Below, piece after piece: positions 8,558 to 16,944 of a DNA stretch of 64,000 nt. Source of the DNA: Psychrobacillus insolitus (lineage in GTDB: Bacteria; Bacillota; Bacilli; Bacillales_A; Planococcaceae); the NCBI RefSeq assembly GCF_003254155.1, contig NZ_QKZI01000006.1, positions 101,780 through 165,779 of the forward strand, written 5' to 3'. How positions within the stretch are numbered: position 1 is the stretch's first letter; the number at the start of each line of letters is the position of its first letter. A model generated the notes under the pieces. That model did not search any database and was not told where the DNA came from. It saw nothing but the letters and a program-made list of their open reading frames with translations. Both the position numbers and the translations under genes were made by a program.

Positions 8558-9163
8558 TTATTCATAACGGAAAATCATAAATCTTTCATTGCTATTTTGT
8601 TCATATAATTCAGGGATCCTCACTTCTTTTAGCAGCTCAAAGGTAGTGTCCTCTTCAAGATATTGGATATAATCGGATGTAGGATAATAAAGAATAACAT
8701 CTACTGAACGAGGATTGTTCTCAACTGATAGGAGAATGTTATTAATTACCTTCTGAAAAATCTGAATGGAAAAAGGATTAAAGAAATAAAAACGATTATC
8801 TAGTGGATTTATATCGTAACCCTCTGCAAACATCCGTTCAAATCGAATAGAAGCCCTTGAGTCTTTTGCTCTCTCCATATATTTAGTTAAATTTTCCATT
8901 GACTGTTGATAAAGTTGCCCACTCATCTCCACCCCTAACGTCGATACACGAAGATGGTGATGTATGTAAAAAGAAAATCTGCCTTTTCCGCAACCAAAGT
9001 CTACAAATGTATCGGTAGACTTATATTCATACTCATCAAAAAGAACTTCTAAAGCCATGTAAGGAGTTGCTTCATAACGATTATAATGAGCTGATTGGTG
9101 CTGCCACTCGCGAATTCCCTCTGTTTTTATTCGTAATAATCGGTCATGATCTTGTTCTTTCAT
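8558..9163 (-). CDS. Class I SAM-dependent methyltransferase
   Basis: A 201-residue protein with FVDFGCGKGRFSFY (SAM-binding motif I near residue 55) and FFNPFSI, an NPF/NPP-like motif near residue 128. It resembles uncharacterised Bacillales methyltransferases; substrate unknown. Good GGAGAT ribosome-binding site. Single-gene unit between the small ORF and the TraB-family gene, with a parS-like sequence in its upstream region. Confidence 0.85.
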   Translation of the reverse strand: MKEQDHDRLLRIKTEGIREWQHQSAHYNRYEATPYMALEVLFDEYEYKSTDTFVDFGCGKGRFSFYIHHHLRVSTLGVEMSGQLYQQSMENLTKYMERAKDSRASIRFERMFAEGYDINPLDNRFYFFNPFSIQIFQKVINNILLSVENNPRSVDVILYYPTSDYIQYLEEDTTFELLKEVRIPELYEQNSNERFMIFRYE

Positions 9164-9206
9164 TTGCTATCTCCTTTTATCTTCACTCACTAGAAATGTC
9201 GAAAAT

Positions 9207-9222
9207 TGTTTCATGTGGAACT
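9207..9222. other. Weak parS-like sequence
   Basis: TGTTTCATGTGGAACT differs at two positions from the Spo0J-binding parS consensus (in reverse complement TGTTNCACGTGAAACA). It may be a weak site or chance. Confidence 0.25.
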
Positions 9223-9275
9223 AATGATCTAAAGGTTTAGTAATTATAAAAAGTTAATTTGTTTAAGCAACAATA

Positions 9276-9309
9276 AAAGCCAAACAAGAACTTATACGCT
9301 TGTTTAGCC
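9276..9309 (-). terminator. Terminator of the TraB-family gene
   Basis: GGCTAAACAAG and CTTGTTTGGCT stem on the minus strand followed by TTTATT. Confidence 0.8.
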
Positions 9310-9325
9310 AATTTTATGCAAGTAA

Positions 9326-10492
9326 TTAAAAGTTATTAAAGAACAATCGAATTACATCTGCTCCACCAATAAATGTGCCTAATGAACCAAAAAGGTTGGT
9401 CAACACTACTACAAGTAGTATTCGTGTCACTTTATTTTTCCAAAATCCTTTAATAGTAAATACATCTTCAGAAAGTGTTTCAAAATCTGCAATTGTTGGT
9501 CTTCGTACAAATGCTTGTACTAAACCAGATACCCACCCCGAAGCTAAAATAGGGTGAAGTGCAGTTATAGGTGCTGCAAAAAATGCAGACACAATAGCGA
9601 GTGGATGCGCTAAAGCAACGGCTGCTCCTATAGCTGCCATACCTCCCGTCCAAAGAATCCAGCTTAACGCTTGATCAAAACCTGCAGTAGGATTTACAAA
9701 GAACGTAACAATGATTAATGCCACAACAAGAATTGGAAGTGTCCATCCGATGATCTTTGGTATTATCGACTTTGGTGGCACTTCAGAAAGAGCGGCTAAA
9801 TCTTGTTCCTTATAAATTTCTTTTGTGATACCCGGAACATGAGCTGCTCCGAGTACTGCAACCACTTTATCTCCAGGTGCTTCTTTAATTTTTTGTGCTA
9901 AATACTGATCTCTTTCGTCGATTAAAGGTGTTTTTAACTTCGGAAAAGATGTTGTAAACTCTGCAAGAACGGCATTAAGCGTGTCCTGTTTTTTCATATT
10001 CTCTAATTCTTCTTCTGAAATAGTATCTTTACTAAAAATACTAAAAATCACACCATTAAGAAGTTGAGCTTTCCCCATAAAACCAAGGTTATGCCAAATT
10101 CGAGAAAACGTAATTTGGATATTACGATCAGCTAGAACAATTTCTGCACCTGTCTCTTTAGCACTCTCAATTCCTTGAATCATTTCTTGGCCTGGTTTAA
10201 TATCAAATTGTTTTGCCATACGATTTTGAAAAGAAGAAATTGCAAGGTTCATCAAAAGTAGCGTAGCCTTCTTATCTTTAATTACTTTGAAAATATCAGT
10301 TTCTTTCCATTTATTACTATCCATAACTGATTGAAACCTTTGTTCATCCAGTTCAATACAAACCGAATCTGGTCTTTCTCTTTCGATTACTTCTTTTACT
10401 TGCTCTGCACTTTGTCTTGATACATGGGCAGTTCCAATAAGTATTATTTCCTTGCCATCTACATGTAAGCGAGTAATATTATCTTCTGACAT
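9326..10492 (-). CDS. TraB/PrgY family membrane protein
   Basis: A 388-residue protein with an N-terminal TraB/PrgY/GumN-like domain (residues about 8-220) and three to four C-terminal membrane segments (about 245-385). Conserved family motifs are IGTAHVS near residue 17, CIELDEQR, and VLGAAHVPGI near residue 210, a metal-binding arrangement resembling TIKI-type proteases. PrgY inhibits a peptide pheromone in enterococci, but the cellular role of chromosomal homologues is not established. Monocistronic, with its own terminator. Confidence 0.88.
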   Translation of the reverse strand: MSEDNITRLHVDGKEIILIGTAHVSRQSAEQVKEVIERERPDSVCIELDEQRFQSVMDSNKWKETDIFKVIKDKKATLLLMNLAISSFQNRMAKQFDIKPGQEMIQGIESAKETGAEIVLADRNIQITFSRIWHNLGFMGKAQLLNGVIFSIFSKDTISEEELENMKKQDTLNAVLAEFTTSFPKLKTPLIDERDQYLAQKIKEAPGDKVVAVLGAAHVPGITKEIYKEQDLAALSEVPPKSIIPKIIGWTLPILVVALIIVTFFVNPTAGFDQALSWILWTGGMAAIGAAVALAHPLAIVSAFFAAPITALHPILASGWVSGLVQAFVRRPTIADFETLSEDVFTIKGFWKNKVTRILLVVVLTNLFGSLGTFIGGADVIRLFFNNF

Positions 10493-10611
10493 AAACTACT
10501 TCCTTCATTGAGTTATATTCCTCTTAGTATTTCTAGAACTAATGACTACTAAAAGATTATCTATAGTTAATAATGAATTAGATTTAGGAAAATTTCAATC
10601 ATGATCCCTTA

Positions 10612-11082
10612 CTAAATTTGTATTTTCTTCAGTAATTGAAGTAGTTGCTTTTTCTCATCTTTGGTTAACTGTTTGTACTGATCGGCTTGATACTCTAAAT
10701 GTGCAGGTAGTACCTCATCAAAAAGTTCTTTTCCTTCAGGAGTTAAATAGAGAAAGTTGGTTTTCCATTCTCTTTCTCTTCTGATATAACCTAAGCTCTC
10801 TAGCTTGTTCAACAACTGTGTAATATTTCCTTTTGTAACGAAGAGCTTATCAGCTAACTCTTGTTGCATGATCGGATGCTCATTCGCTATATGAGATAAT
10901 ACATCAAATTGTGCAGTAGTAAGATCCCATTCTTTTAGATGAATATTAGTACTCTTCAAATTTTGATTATAAACTCTGGCTAATCGAAACCAAATTAGAT
11001 ATCCTAATTTCGTCTCTTTTTTAGACACTTTAGAAGTGCCCTTTTCTTTCCTTTTTTCTTTTTCTTTTTCTTTTTTCGTCAC
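10612..11082 (-). CDS. MarR family transcriptional regulator
   Basis: A 156-residue winged-helix protein. The core from residue ~28 (LGYLIWFRLARVYNQNL) to the end has the MarR pattern: LTTAQFDVLSHI, QQELADKLFVTKGNITQLLNKLESLGYI as the recognition helix, then a wing. The first ~25 residues are an unusual Lys/Glu-rich charged tail. The track start is GTG at 11082 with only a weak ribosome-binding site, so the tail length is uncertain and a GTG further in is possible. Target unknown; tatC is divergent next to it. Confidence 0.85.
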   Translation of the reverse strand: MTKKEKEKEKRKEKGTSKVSKKETKLGYLIWFRLARVYNQNLKSTNIHLKEWDLTTAQFDVLSHIANEHPIMQQELADKLFVTKGNITQLLNKLESLGYIRREREWKTNFLYLTPEGKELFDEVLPAHLEYQADQYKQLTKDEKKQLLQLLKKIQI

Positions 11083-11238
11083 ACCATCTCACATCCATTT
11101 TTATTCATCACTTTGTAGGTAAATTAATGATTTGTCAAGTATTTCCTGGATTAAACATATGTATATAAAAAGACATCTGAGCGCAATTTAAGAAATCTTA
11201 AACTCCCTTAAATACTTTTTTAATAGAGTATACTTTTA

Positions 11239-11268
11239 TTTACAAATATATAGTTGAAAGAGTATAAT
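11239..11268 (+). promoter_or_regulatory. Candidate sigma-A promoter for tatC-tatA
   Basis: TTTACA, an 18-base gap, then TATAAT, about 110 bases upstream of the tatC start. Confidence 0.55.
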
Positions 11269-11377
11269 GTGTAGTTGATACAAGACAACATTTCTACATA
11301 TCCTTTATATTTTAGTAAGCTATAAACTTCTCAACTATAGATTTCACTTTATTTGAGAAAATGAGGTGGTAAAAACA

Positions 11378-12133
11378 TTGACACAAGAACCAGAATTGAC
11401 ACTTGTTGAGCATTTAACCGAGTTACGAAAAAGGCTAATTATTGTTTCAATAACTTTTATCCTGTCACTTGCAGCAGGATTTTGGTTCGCTCCGAAGACA
11501 CTGACTTTCCTAAAAAAACAACCTACAGCTCAACATGTGGAATGGAATGTTTTTGGATATACAGACGGTTTATTAATCTATGTCAAGTGTGCTTTAGTAT
11601 TAGCTATCTTAGTCACACTGCCAATTGCGATGTATCAAATTTGGCTTTTTGTGAAGCCAGGGTTATTAGATAAGGAAGCAAAGGGAACAATATATTTTAT
11701 ACCCGCTTCATTTTTCTTATTTTTAACAGGTATTAGTTTTAGCTATTTTATCTTATTTCCATTAATGTTGAACTTCATGTCCAATATTAATGATTCAATT
11801 GGTGCCATAGAAACCTATGGAATGAAACAATACTTTACATTTATGTTTAATTTAGTTATTCCAGTAGGGATTGTTTTTGAACTACCAGTTATTATTCTCT
11901 TTTTGACTAAATTAGGAATTGTAACTCCAGATCGATTAAGAAAAATGAGAAAAATATCTTACTTCATACTTGTCGTAATCGGGGTTTCTATTACACCTCC
12001 TGATTTTATATCAGATTTCATCATTGTAATTCCTTTATTACTCTTATTTGAAATAAGTATTCTCGTATCAAGTTGGTCGTATAAAAAACAGATAGCTAGA
12101 CAAGCTATTCTCGAACAAGAATTAGATGATTAG
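11378..12133 (+). CDS. tatC: Twin-arginine translocase subunit TatC
   Basis: A 251-residue, six-helix membrane protein that recognises RR signal peptides. The N-terminus LTLVEHLTELRKRLI and the FILVVIGVSITPPDFISD segment are TatC hallmarks. A TTG at 11378 stands 8 bases after GAGGTGG, which fits better than the in-frame GTG at 11366 that lies inside that ribosome-binding site. It pairs with tatA 59 bases downstream; the order tatC-tatA is the reverse of the more familiar tatA-tatC. No tatB is present, as usual in Bacillota. Confidence 0.93.
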   Translation: MTQEPELTLVEHLTELRKRLIIVSITFILSLAAGFWFAPKTLTFLKKQPTAQHVEWNVFGYTDGLLIYVKCALVLAILVTLPIAMYQIWLFVKPGLLDKEAKGTIYFIPASFFLFLTGISFSYFILFPLMLNFMSNINDSIGAIETYGMKQYFTFMFNLVIPVGIVFELPVIILFLTKLGIVTPDRLRKMRKISYFILVVIGVSITPPDFISDFIIVIPLLLLFEISILVSSWSYKKQIARQAILEQELDD

Positions 12134-12192
12134 GCTAGAACTGTAACTTTTCGTAAATTATACTTTGTAAGACATTTTAAGGAGGAGACACT

Positions 12193-12396
12193 ATGCCAAA
12201 CATCGGTGTACCAGGTTTAATCATTATTCTAATCATTGCGTTAATCGTCTTTGGACCATCTAAATTACCTCAATTAGGTAGAGCTGCTGGTCAAACTTTA
12301 AAAGAATTTAAAAATTCTACAAAAGGTATTGTAGATGATGTAACGGAAGAATTTAAACTAGATGACAAAGAAGCAGATACTAAAAAGAAATTATAA
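12193..12396 (+). CDS. tatA: Twin-arginine translocase subunit TatA
   Basis: A 67-residue TatA. The N-terminal membrane helix (residues 5-20) is followed by the [15 protein letters not shown] hinge and amphipathic helix, then a charged tail. It has an AAGGAGGAG ribosome-binding site and lies directly after tatC. It oligomerises to form the translocation pore for folded proteins. A terminator follows. Confidence 0.95.
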   Translation: MPNIGVPGLIIILIIALIVFGPSKLPQLGRAAGQTLKEFKNSTKGIVDDVTEEFKLDDKEADTKKKL

Positions 12397-12401
12397 TCTT
12401 T

Positions 12402-12436
12402 ACCCCAGTCATCATAATGATAGCTGGGGTTTTTAT
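12402..12436 (+). terminator. Terminator of tatC-tatA
   Basis: ACCCCAG/CTGGGGT stem with an inner ATCAT/ATGAT pair and a T-tract. Confidence 0.9.
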
Positions 12437-12592
12437 CTTATAAGAAAAGCGCAAGCTCCTAGAAGCGAACAAAAAAAATTAACTTACATGGCTGTGAATC
12501 ATCAAAAACAAATTAGACATCTCGCATTGCTACATGTTAAATATTTCTATTTAAATTTTTAATCCTGATTTATGAAATATAGCAAAATGACT

Positions 12593-12667
12593 ATACGACT
12601 TATCCGAAAATAAGTGCCAAAAGGGACTTTTTTACCGTTTTTGCACTTATTTTAAAATATGTCGTAT
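12593..12667. repeat. Interrupted palindrome of 75 bases
   Basis: Outer arms ATACGAC/GTCGTAT and inner 11-bp arms AAAATAAGTGC/GCACTTATTTT enclose a centre with further A/T complementarity. It lies in the 496-base gap between tatA and the EAL gene, which also holds a short GCGCAAGC-type remnant (about 12445-12460) and repeat copy B. No gene is seen in this gap. Confidence 0.6.
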
Positions 12668-12753
12668 GTGAGTTTTGGCCATTTATGATGTTTGGGACTA
12701 TTTTTTTGGCAGGTTCGTTTAAGGAAACATAAGTTCAAATAGACACAGAAAAC

Positions 12754-12866
12754 AAGACTGCCGCAAAAAATCAGTTTTACTGACTTTCTGGACAGTCCCG
12801 AGATAAATAAACAAATTATAGCCGACGAAAATTTTTTCTCCAACAACATTTGGTATAGAACCTATT
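12754..12866. repeat. Dispersed terminator-like repeat, copy B
   Basis: Homologous to copies at 4590-4757 and 31783-31899. The minus-strand hairpin (GACTGTC...GGCAGTC with an inner AAAGTCAG/CTGATTTT stem) is intact, but the T-tract is interrupted. It ends 26 bases from the stop of the EAL gene and is the only terminator-like structure there. A 65-codon frame runs through it, but stops break that frame in the other copies. Confidence 0.7.
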
Positions 12867-12892
12867 AAATCACTGGCATTTTATGTTTAGCT

Positions 12893-13891
12893 CTAAACTT
12901 GATCAATAGCTAAAGGTTCTGGTCCTGGTTTGCCGAAGTAATAACCCTGAAAAAGCTGGTACCCCACTTCTTTTAACCATTCAAAATCTTCTCTTTCTTC
13001 CACTCCCTCTGCCAAAGGAATAGAATCTATCTCAAATGCTTTTTCCAAAAACTTTCTAGCAATCTTTTGTTTAGAGTCATCTTGTGCAACACCTTGTACA
13101 TACTGCATATCTAATTTCATATATTTAGGTTTTAAATCAGCTAACATTTCAATTGTGCTATAACCTTCTCCTACATCATCCAAAGCATATTGAAATCCTT
13201 TTTCCTTATAATAAGTTAAAATTCTTTTCAAATGATCCAAATCCTCAACTTTCTCCGTTTCTACTACTTCAAAAACGAGTTGAGTAGGATCTAAATCTAG
13301 TTCATTTGCTAAGGCCGTTGTTGATTGCAGACAAAATTCTGGAGAATAAATAGATGTTGGAATGAAATTAATAAATGCTTTCTTATCTTTTATAGCTGCA
13401 GCATATCTTACTGCTGTCATTCTACATACACGATCTAAGGCATATAACCTTCCCCTGCTTCTTGCAGCCGAGAAGATCTCATTCGGATAGATGATAGAAC
13501 CATCTTCATTTTGAAATCTAGATAAAATTTCATAAGCAAAAACATCTTCTTGTGTATCGACGATTGGCTGATAATAGCAAATTAACAACTCTTTTTTGAT
13601 TACTTCATCAATCCACTGCACATCTAAAATATTATCTAATTCATCCAATGGTTTCCAATCTTCATTTGCGATTTTAAAAAAAACTTCTAATGGGTTCATA
13701 TGGTCTTTACAAAAATCTGCAAAATCTCTCACTTCAGATTCCATCAAAATAAATTTATTCCCTTTTTGCTCGATTTTCAATTCTTTTCTGTTTAAATGTG
13801 CTGCCACATCTTGTAACATAGAAAGATTAAATTCACCTTCTACTTTAATTTCAAATTTCAATTCTCCCACAGTACAATTATTACAATCCAT
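12893..13891 (-). CDS. EAL-domain protein, probable cyclic-di-GMP phosphodiesterase
   Basis: A 332-residue cytoplasmic protein with an N-terminal ~95-residue region of unknown fold and a C-terminal EAL domain (about 98-330). The signature reads YEILSRF, which keeps the metal-binding Glu and the xLxR. Other catalytic positions look intact: FINFIP (Asn), FEVVET (Glu), ALDDVGEGYS (DD), MKLD (Lys), AEGVE (Glu) and FQGYYFGKP (Gln). It is therefore probably active in c-di-GMP hydrolysis. No membrane segment. Possible counterpart of the GGDEF protein 2 kb away. Confidence 0.88.
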   Translation of the reverse strand: MDCNNCTVGELKFEIKVEGEFNLSMLQDVAAHLNRKELKIEQKGNKFILMESEVRDFADFCKDHMNPLEVFFKIANEDWKPLDELDNILDVQWIDEVIKKELLICYYQPIVDTQEDVFAYEILSRFQNEDGSIIYPNEIFSAARSRGRLYALDRVCRMTAVRYAAAIKDKKAFINFIPTSIYSPEFCLQSTTALANELDLDPTQLVFEVVETEKVEDLDHLKRILTYYKEKGFQYALDDVGEGYSTIEMLADLKPKYMKLDMQYVQGVAQDDSKQKIARKFLEKAFEIDSIPLAEGVEEREDFEWLKEVGYQLFQGYYFGKPGPEPLAIDQV

Positions 13892-14152
13892 TTAATTCCC
13901 CACCTTTTATAACTCACTTTTGCATCATGAGAATATTTACAGTTATGTTTATTATAATAAAAGCTTTCTTTTTTTCATAATTCTTTACCTTATTCAACGA
14001 AAAATATTTCATAATTCCATCATTTTTGTTAAAATAAAAAGGAACGAAAATATACAGATGTACCTATGTTTACGCATTGTAACAAGGTTTATTGGATAAA
14101 ATATGGTATACTAACATTAACAAAAATTACAAATGAAAAGGAGAAATGACAC

Positions 14153-14491
14153 ATGTTTATCGTAACAAATCGTATTAAAACCAAACCAGGATTTGCTCAA
14201 AGAATGGCTCCTAATTTTGCAAAACCAGGCCCACTTCAAGAAATGGAAGGCTTTGTGAAAGTAGAAGTTACCATTACGCAAGGACTTACAGAACACGATG
14301 AGTTAAATGTTAATATGTACTGGGAAAACTTGGACAACTTCCAAACTTGGAAAGACAGTGATGTATTTAAACAATCTCATAAAAGACCAGAAGATGATTC
14401 AACTGCAGCTAAACAAGAATCTCCGATGTTAGGTAGCGAACTAGTCATTACTGAAGTTGTGGCAACTGTAGAAGCAATCTCTTCTAAATAA
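14153..14491 (+). CDS. Heme-degrading monooxygenase, IsdG/HmoA family
   Basis: A 112-residue ABM-fold protein. Asn6, Trp66 and His76 occupy the positions of the IsdG catalytic triad (Asn7, Trp67, His77), so heme cleavage with iron release is likely. Strong AAAAGGAG ribosome-binding site and its own terminator. No heme importer is adjacent and no clear Fur box is visible upstream. The closest B. subtilis counterpart is probably HmoA. Confidence 0.88.
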   Translation: MFIVTNRIKTKPGFAQRMAPNFAKPGPLQEMEGFVKVEVTITQGLTEHDELNVNMYWENLDNFQTWKDSDVFKQSHKRPEDDSTAAKQESPMLGSELVITEVVATVEAISSK

Positions 14492-14503
14492 ATTATATGT
14501 TAA

Positions 14504-14547
14504 CTCTCCTTCTTACTGTCGAAAGACACTTAGGAAGGAGTTTTTTT
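14504..14547 (+). terminator. Terminator of the heme monooxygenase gene
   Basis: CTCCTTC/GAAGGAG stem with extra flanking pairs and seven Ts. Confidence 0.85.
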
Positions 14548-14689
14548 ATTACCACAGTTTCTTTTCATACTGTCTTTTCTATGCTATGCTAGATGGTTAT
14601 CTAAGGAAATTAATCTTTTATAAAGAAAGGTTTTTCCAAAAATTACAAACATAATACGTAATCATATTCTATAGCTAGGAGATAACAAA

Positions 14690-15880
14690 ATGACTCAATC
14701 AAGACCAAAATTATGGACAAAGGATTTTATCGTTGTATCTTCTGTTAACTTTTTAATTACACTTGTATTTTATTTGTTATTAGTAACAATTGCTGTATAT
14801 GCCGTAGATGAATTGCATGCTACAACTAGTCAAGCAGGCTTAGTTACTGGAATTTTCATCATTGGAACTCTAGTTGGGCGTCTCATTATTGGACGTGTTA
14901 TTGACTTAATCGGTCGCAAAAAAACTTTATTTATTGGTTTAGCCCTATTTATACTAGCAACCTCTTTATACTATGTAAATCTGGGACTTACGTTCCTGTT
15001 ATTCAATCGATTTCTTCATGGGTTAACATTGGGAATAGCAAGTACAGCAGCCGGTACAATTGTTGCTCAAATTATTCCAATGACAAGAAAAGGAGAAGGA
15101 ATTGGTTACTTTAGTATGAGTGCTACACTGGCAACTGCATTTGGACCATTCATTGGCATATATATGAACCAGCATACCAGTTTTTCAGTGATTTTTGGAT
15201 TCTGCCTCATATTAGGTATTTTTAGTTTATGCACTACTTTTTTCCTATATGTACCCAAAACTGATAAACCAATAAAAACAGCAGAATCTAAAGGATTTAA
15301 GTTTTCTAGTTTTATAGAGCCAAAAGCGTTGCCTATTGCTATTATTACTTTTGTTATTGCCTTTTGCTACTCTAGTGTTCTTTCTTTTATTAATTTTTAT
15401 GCCATTGAAATTGATCTAGTAGAAGCGGCTAGTTTCTTCTTTATCGTATACGCAATTGTCGTGTTATTGTCAAGACCATTTACTGGTCGTCTAGTGGATG
15501 TCAAAGGAGCAAACTACATTATGTATCCTGGGTTTTTTATTCTTGGGGCTGGTATGATACTTCTAAGCATGGCAGGTACTAGCTTCGTATTTTTATTGGC
15601 AGGGGCATTGATCGGTCTTGGGTTTGGTAATATGCAATCTACTACACAAGCTGTAGCAGTGAAACTAACGCCTACTCATCGTATGGGGCTTGCAACTTCT
15701 ACTTTCTTTATCTTCTTAGATGCGGGATTTGGCTTCGGACCTTATATACTTGGTTCTATCATCCCTTTAACCGGCTACCGCACGTTATATGTCATCTTAG
15801 GCGCACTAGTTATTCTAACAATCATTCCTTACTTTTTCCTTTATGGACGTAAAGAAAAAGCAATCTTACTTGCAGAATAA
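14690..15880 (+). CDS. MFS transporter
   Basis: A 396-residue major facilitator with 12 predicted membrane helices. The loop 2-3 motif reads GRLIIGRVIDLIGRKKTL and a related GRLVDVKG occurs between the halves. The family resembles bacterial drug or metabolite exporters of the YfkF/YwoG type; substrate cannot be assigned. Monocistronic. Confidence 0.85.
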   Translation: MTQSRPKLWTKDFIVVSSVNFLITLVFYLLLVTIAVYAVDELHATTSQAGLVTGIFIIGTLVGRLIIGRVIDLIGRKKTLFIGLALFILATSLYYVNLGLTFLLFNRFLHGLTLGIASTAAGTIVAQIIPMTRKGEGIGYFSMSATLATAFGPFIGIYMNQHTSFSVIFGFCLILGIFSLCTTFFLYVPKTDKPIKTAESKGFKFSSFIEPKALPIAIITFVIAFCYSSVLSFINFYAIEIDLVEAASFFFIVYAIVVLLSRPFTGRLVDVKGANYIMYPGFFILGAGMILLSMAGTSFVFLLAGALIGLGFGNMQSTTQAVAVKLTPTHRMGLATSTFFIFLDAGFGFGPYILGSIIPLTGYRTLYVILGALVILTIIPYFFLYGRKEKAILLAE

Positions 15881-15888
15881 TAAGAAAC

Positions 15889-15927
15889 GCGATACTCTAG
15901 ATTTAATTTTAGAGGATCGCTTATTTA
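15889..15927. terminator. Hairpin between convergent MFS and GGDEF genes
   Basis: GCGAT/ATCGC with inner CTCTA/TAGAG; the T-tracts are poor, so termination efficiency is uncertain. Confidence 0.5.
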
Positions 15928-15931
15928 ATGT

Positions 15932-16918
15932 TCATTCTGTATATGATAAATACTTCGTATGTGTCACTCTATTTCTTCCATTTGCTTTAGACACATAAAG
16001 AGCTTTATCCGCTTTTGCTAATATAGAAAGATCTGTGTCATTAGGATTACTAGTTGTTACGCCAATACTAACTGTTATCTCACCAATTTCCCAATCAGCT
16101 GTTTGAATAGCCATCCTTAATCTTTCTGCTACTTTTATAGACTCTTCTTCGCCTTCAACAGGAATGATTACGACAAATTCTTCTCCGCCATATCGAGCAA
16201 CAACATCTTCTTTTTGAAAAAATTCTGTTAAAATTTGAGCTAATTTTATTAATACTTGATCTCCAATAGGATGTCCCCATGTATCATTTACTAATTTAAA
16301 ATGATCTATATCCATGATTAAAAGCGAAAAAGGTATATTTGTCTGTTGATATGTCAAATAGAATCCTTTTAGCTTTTCCATGAAAAATCTTCTATTGTTT
16401 AATCCAGTAAGCCCATCTGTAGTAGAGAGTACTGCGAGCAACGTATTCAATTTGATTAACTCTTCTTGTTTTTGTTCTAGTTCAAGATGAAGTCGTTCCA
16501 TCTTTGCAAGAGCGTCATTCTTTTCACGATATGCTTCCTCTATCTGCTGTTTAGCAAGACGTATTTCTTGTTCATAATCTATCCGTTTACCCAGATGCAC
16601 AAACACACAATCAATAAATTCCACGCCATCTTCGTTGTAATATTTACCATTAAATAATACAGGAATATCTTTACCATTACTTCCTTTTATACTTATATAC
16701 ATTTCATCGACGTGGCCATTTAACTGTATAAAAGGATAAAAGTATGTATGGAAAATTAGTTTATTTGCAATCGACATAACGGATTCAATGTGATTCGATA
16801 CTAAGTTACTACGTGTATAATTACCCATATCAAGGAATGTTTGATTTACATCTATAATTAGTCCTTGGGTGGAAATTGAAACATACCCACAAGGTAAGGT
16901 ATTCCATCTCTCTTCCAA
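15932..16918 (-). CDS. PAS-GGDEF diguanylate cyclase, partner of the RsbQ-like hydrolase
   Basis: A 328-residue soluble protein with an N-terminal PAS domain (about 5-110), a charged coiled coil (about 114-160) and a GGDEF domain (about 165-325). The active site is GGEEF at 244-248, so c-di-GMP synthesis is expected. The inhibitory site five residues upstream reads QKED instead of RxxD, so canonical product inhibition is probably absent. It starts with TTG 26 bases after the RsbQ-like gene stops, so the two form an operon. The PAS domain is probably controlled by the hydrolase product. Confidence 0.9.
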   Translation of the reverse strand: MEERWNTLPCGYVSISTQGLIIDVNQTFLDMGNYTRSNLVSNHIESVMSIANKLIFHTYFYPFIQLNGHVDEMYISIKGSNGKDIPVLFNGKYYNEDGVEFIDCVFVHLGKRIDYEQEIRLAKQQIEEAYREKNDALAKMERLHLELEQKQEELIKLNTLLAVLSTTDGLTGLNNRRFFMEKLKGFYLTYQQTNIPFSLLIMDIDHFKLVNDTWGHPIGDQVLIKLAQILTEFFQKEDVVARYGGEEFVVIIPVEGEEESIKVAERLRMAIQTADWEIGEITVSIGVTTSNPNDTDLSILAKADKALYVSKANGRNRVTHTKYLSYTE

Positions 16919-16944
16919 CTTCCAACATCCTCTCTTAAAACTAT

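Noticed and set aside
12652..12849. 65-codon minus-strand frame across repeat copy B
   Set aside because: The equivalent frame has stops in copies A and C, and there is no convincing ribosome-binding site; it is non-coding repeat sequence.
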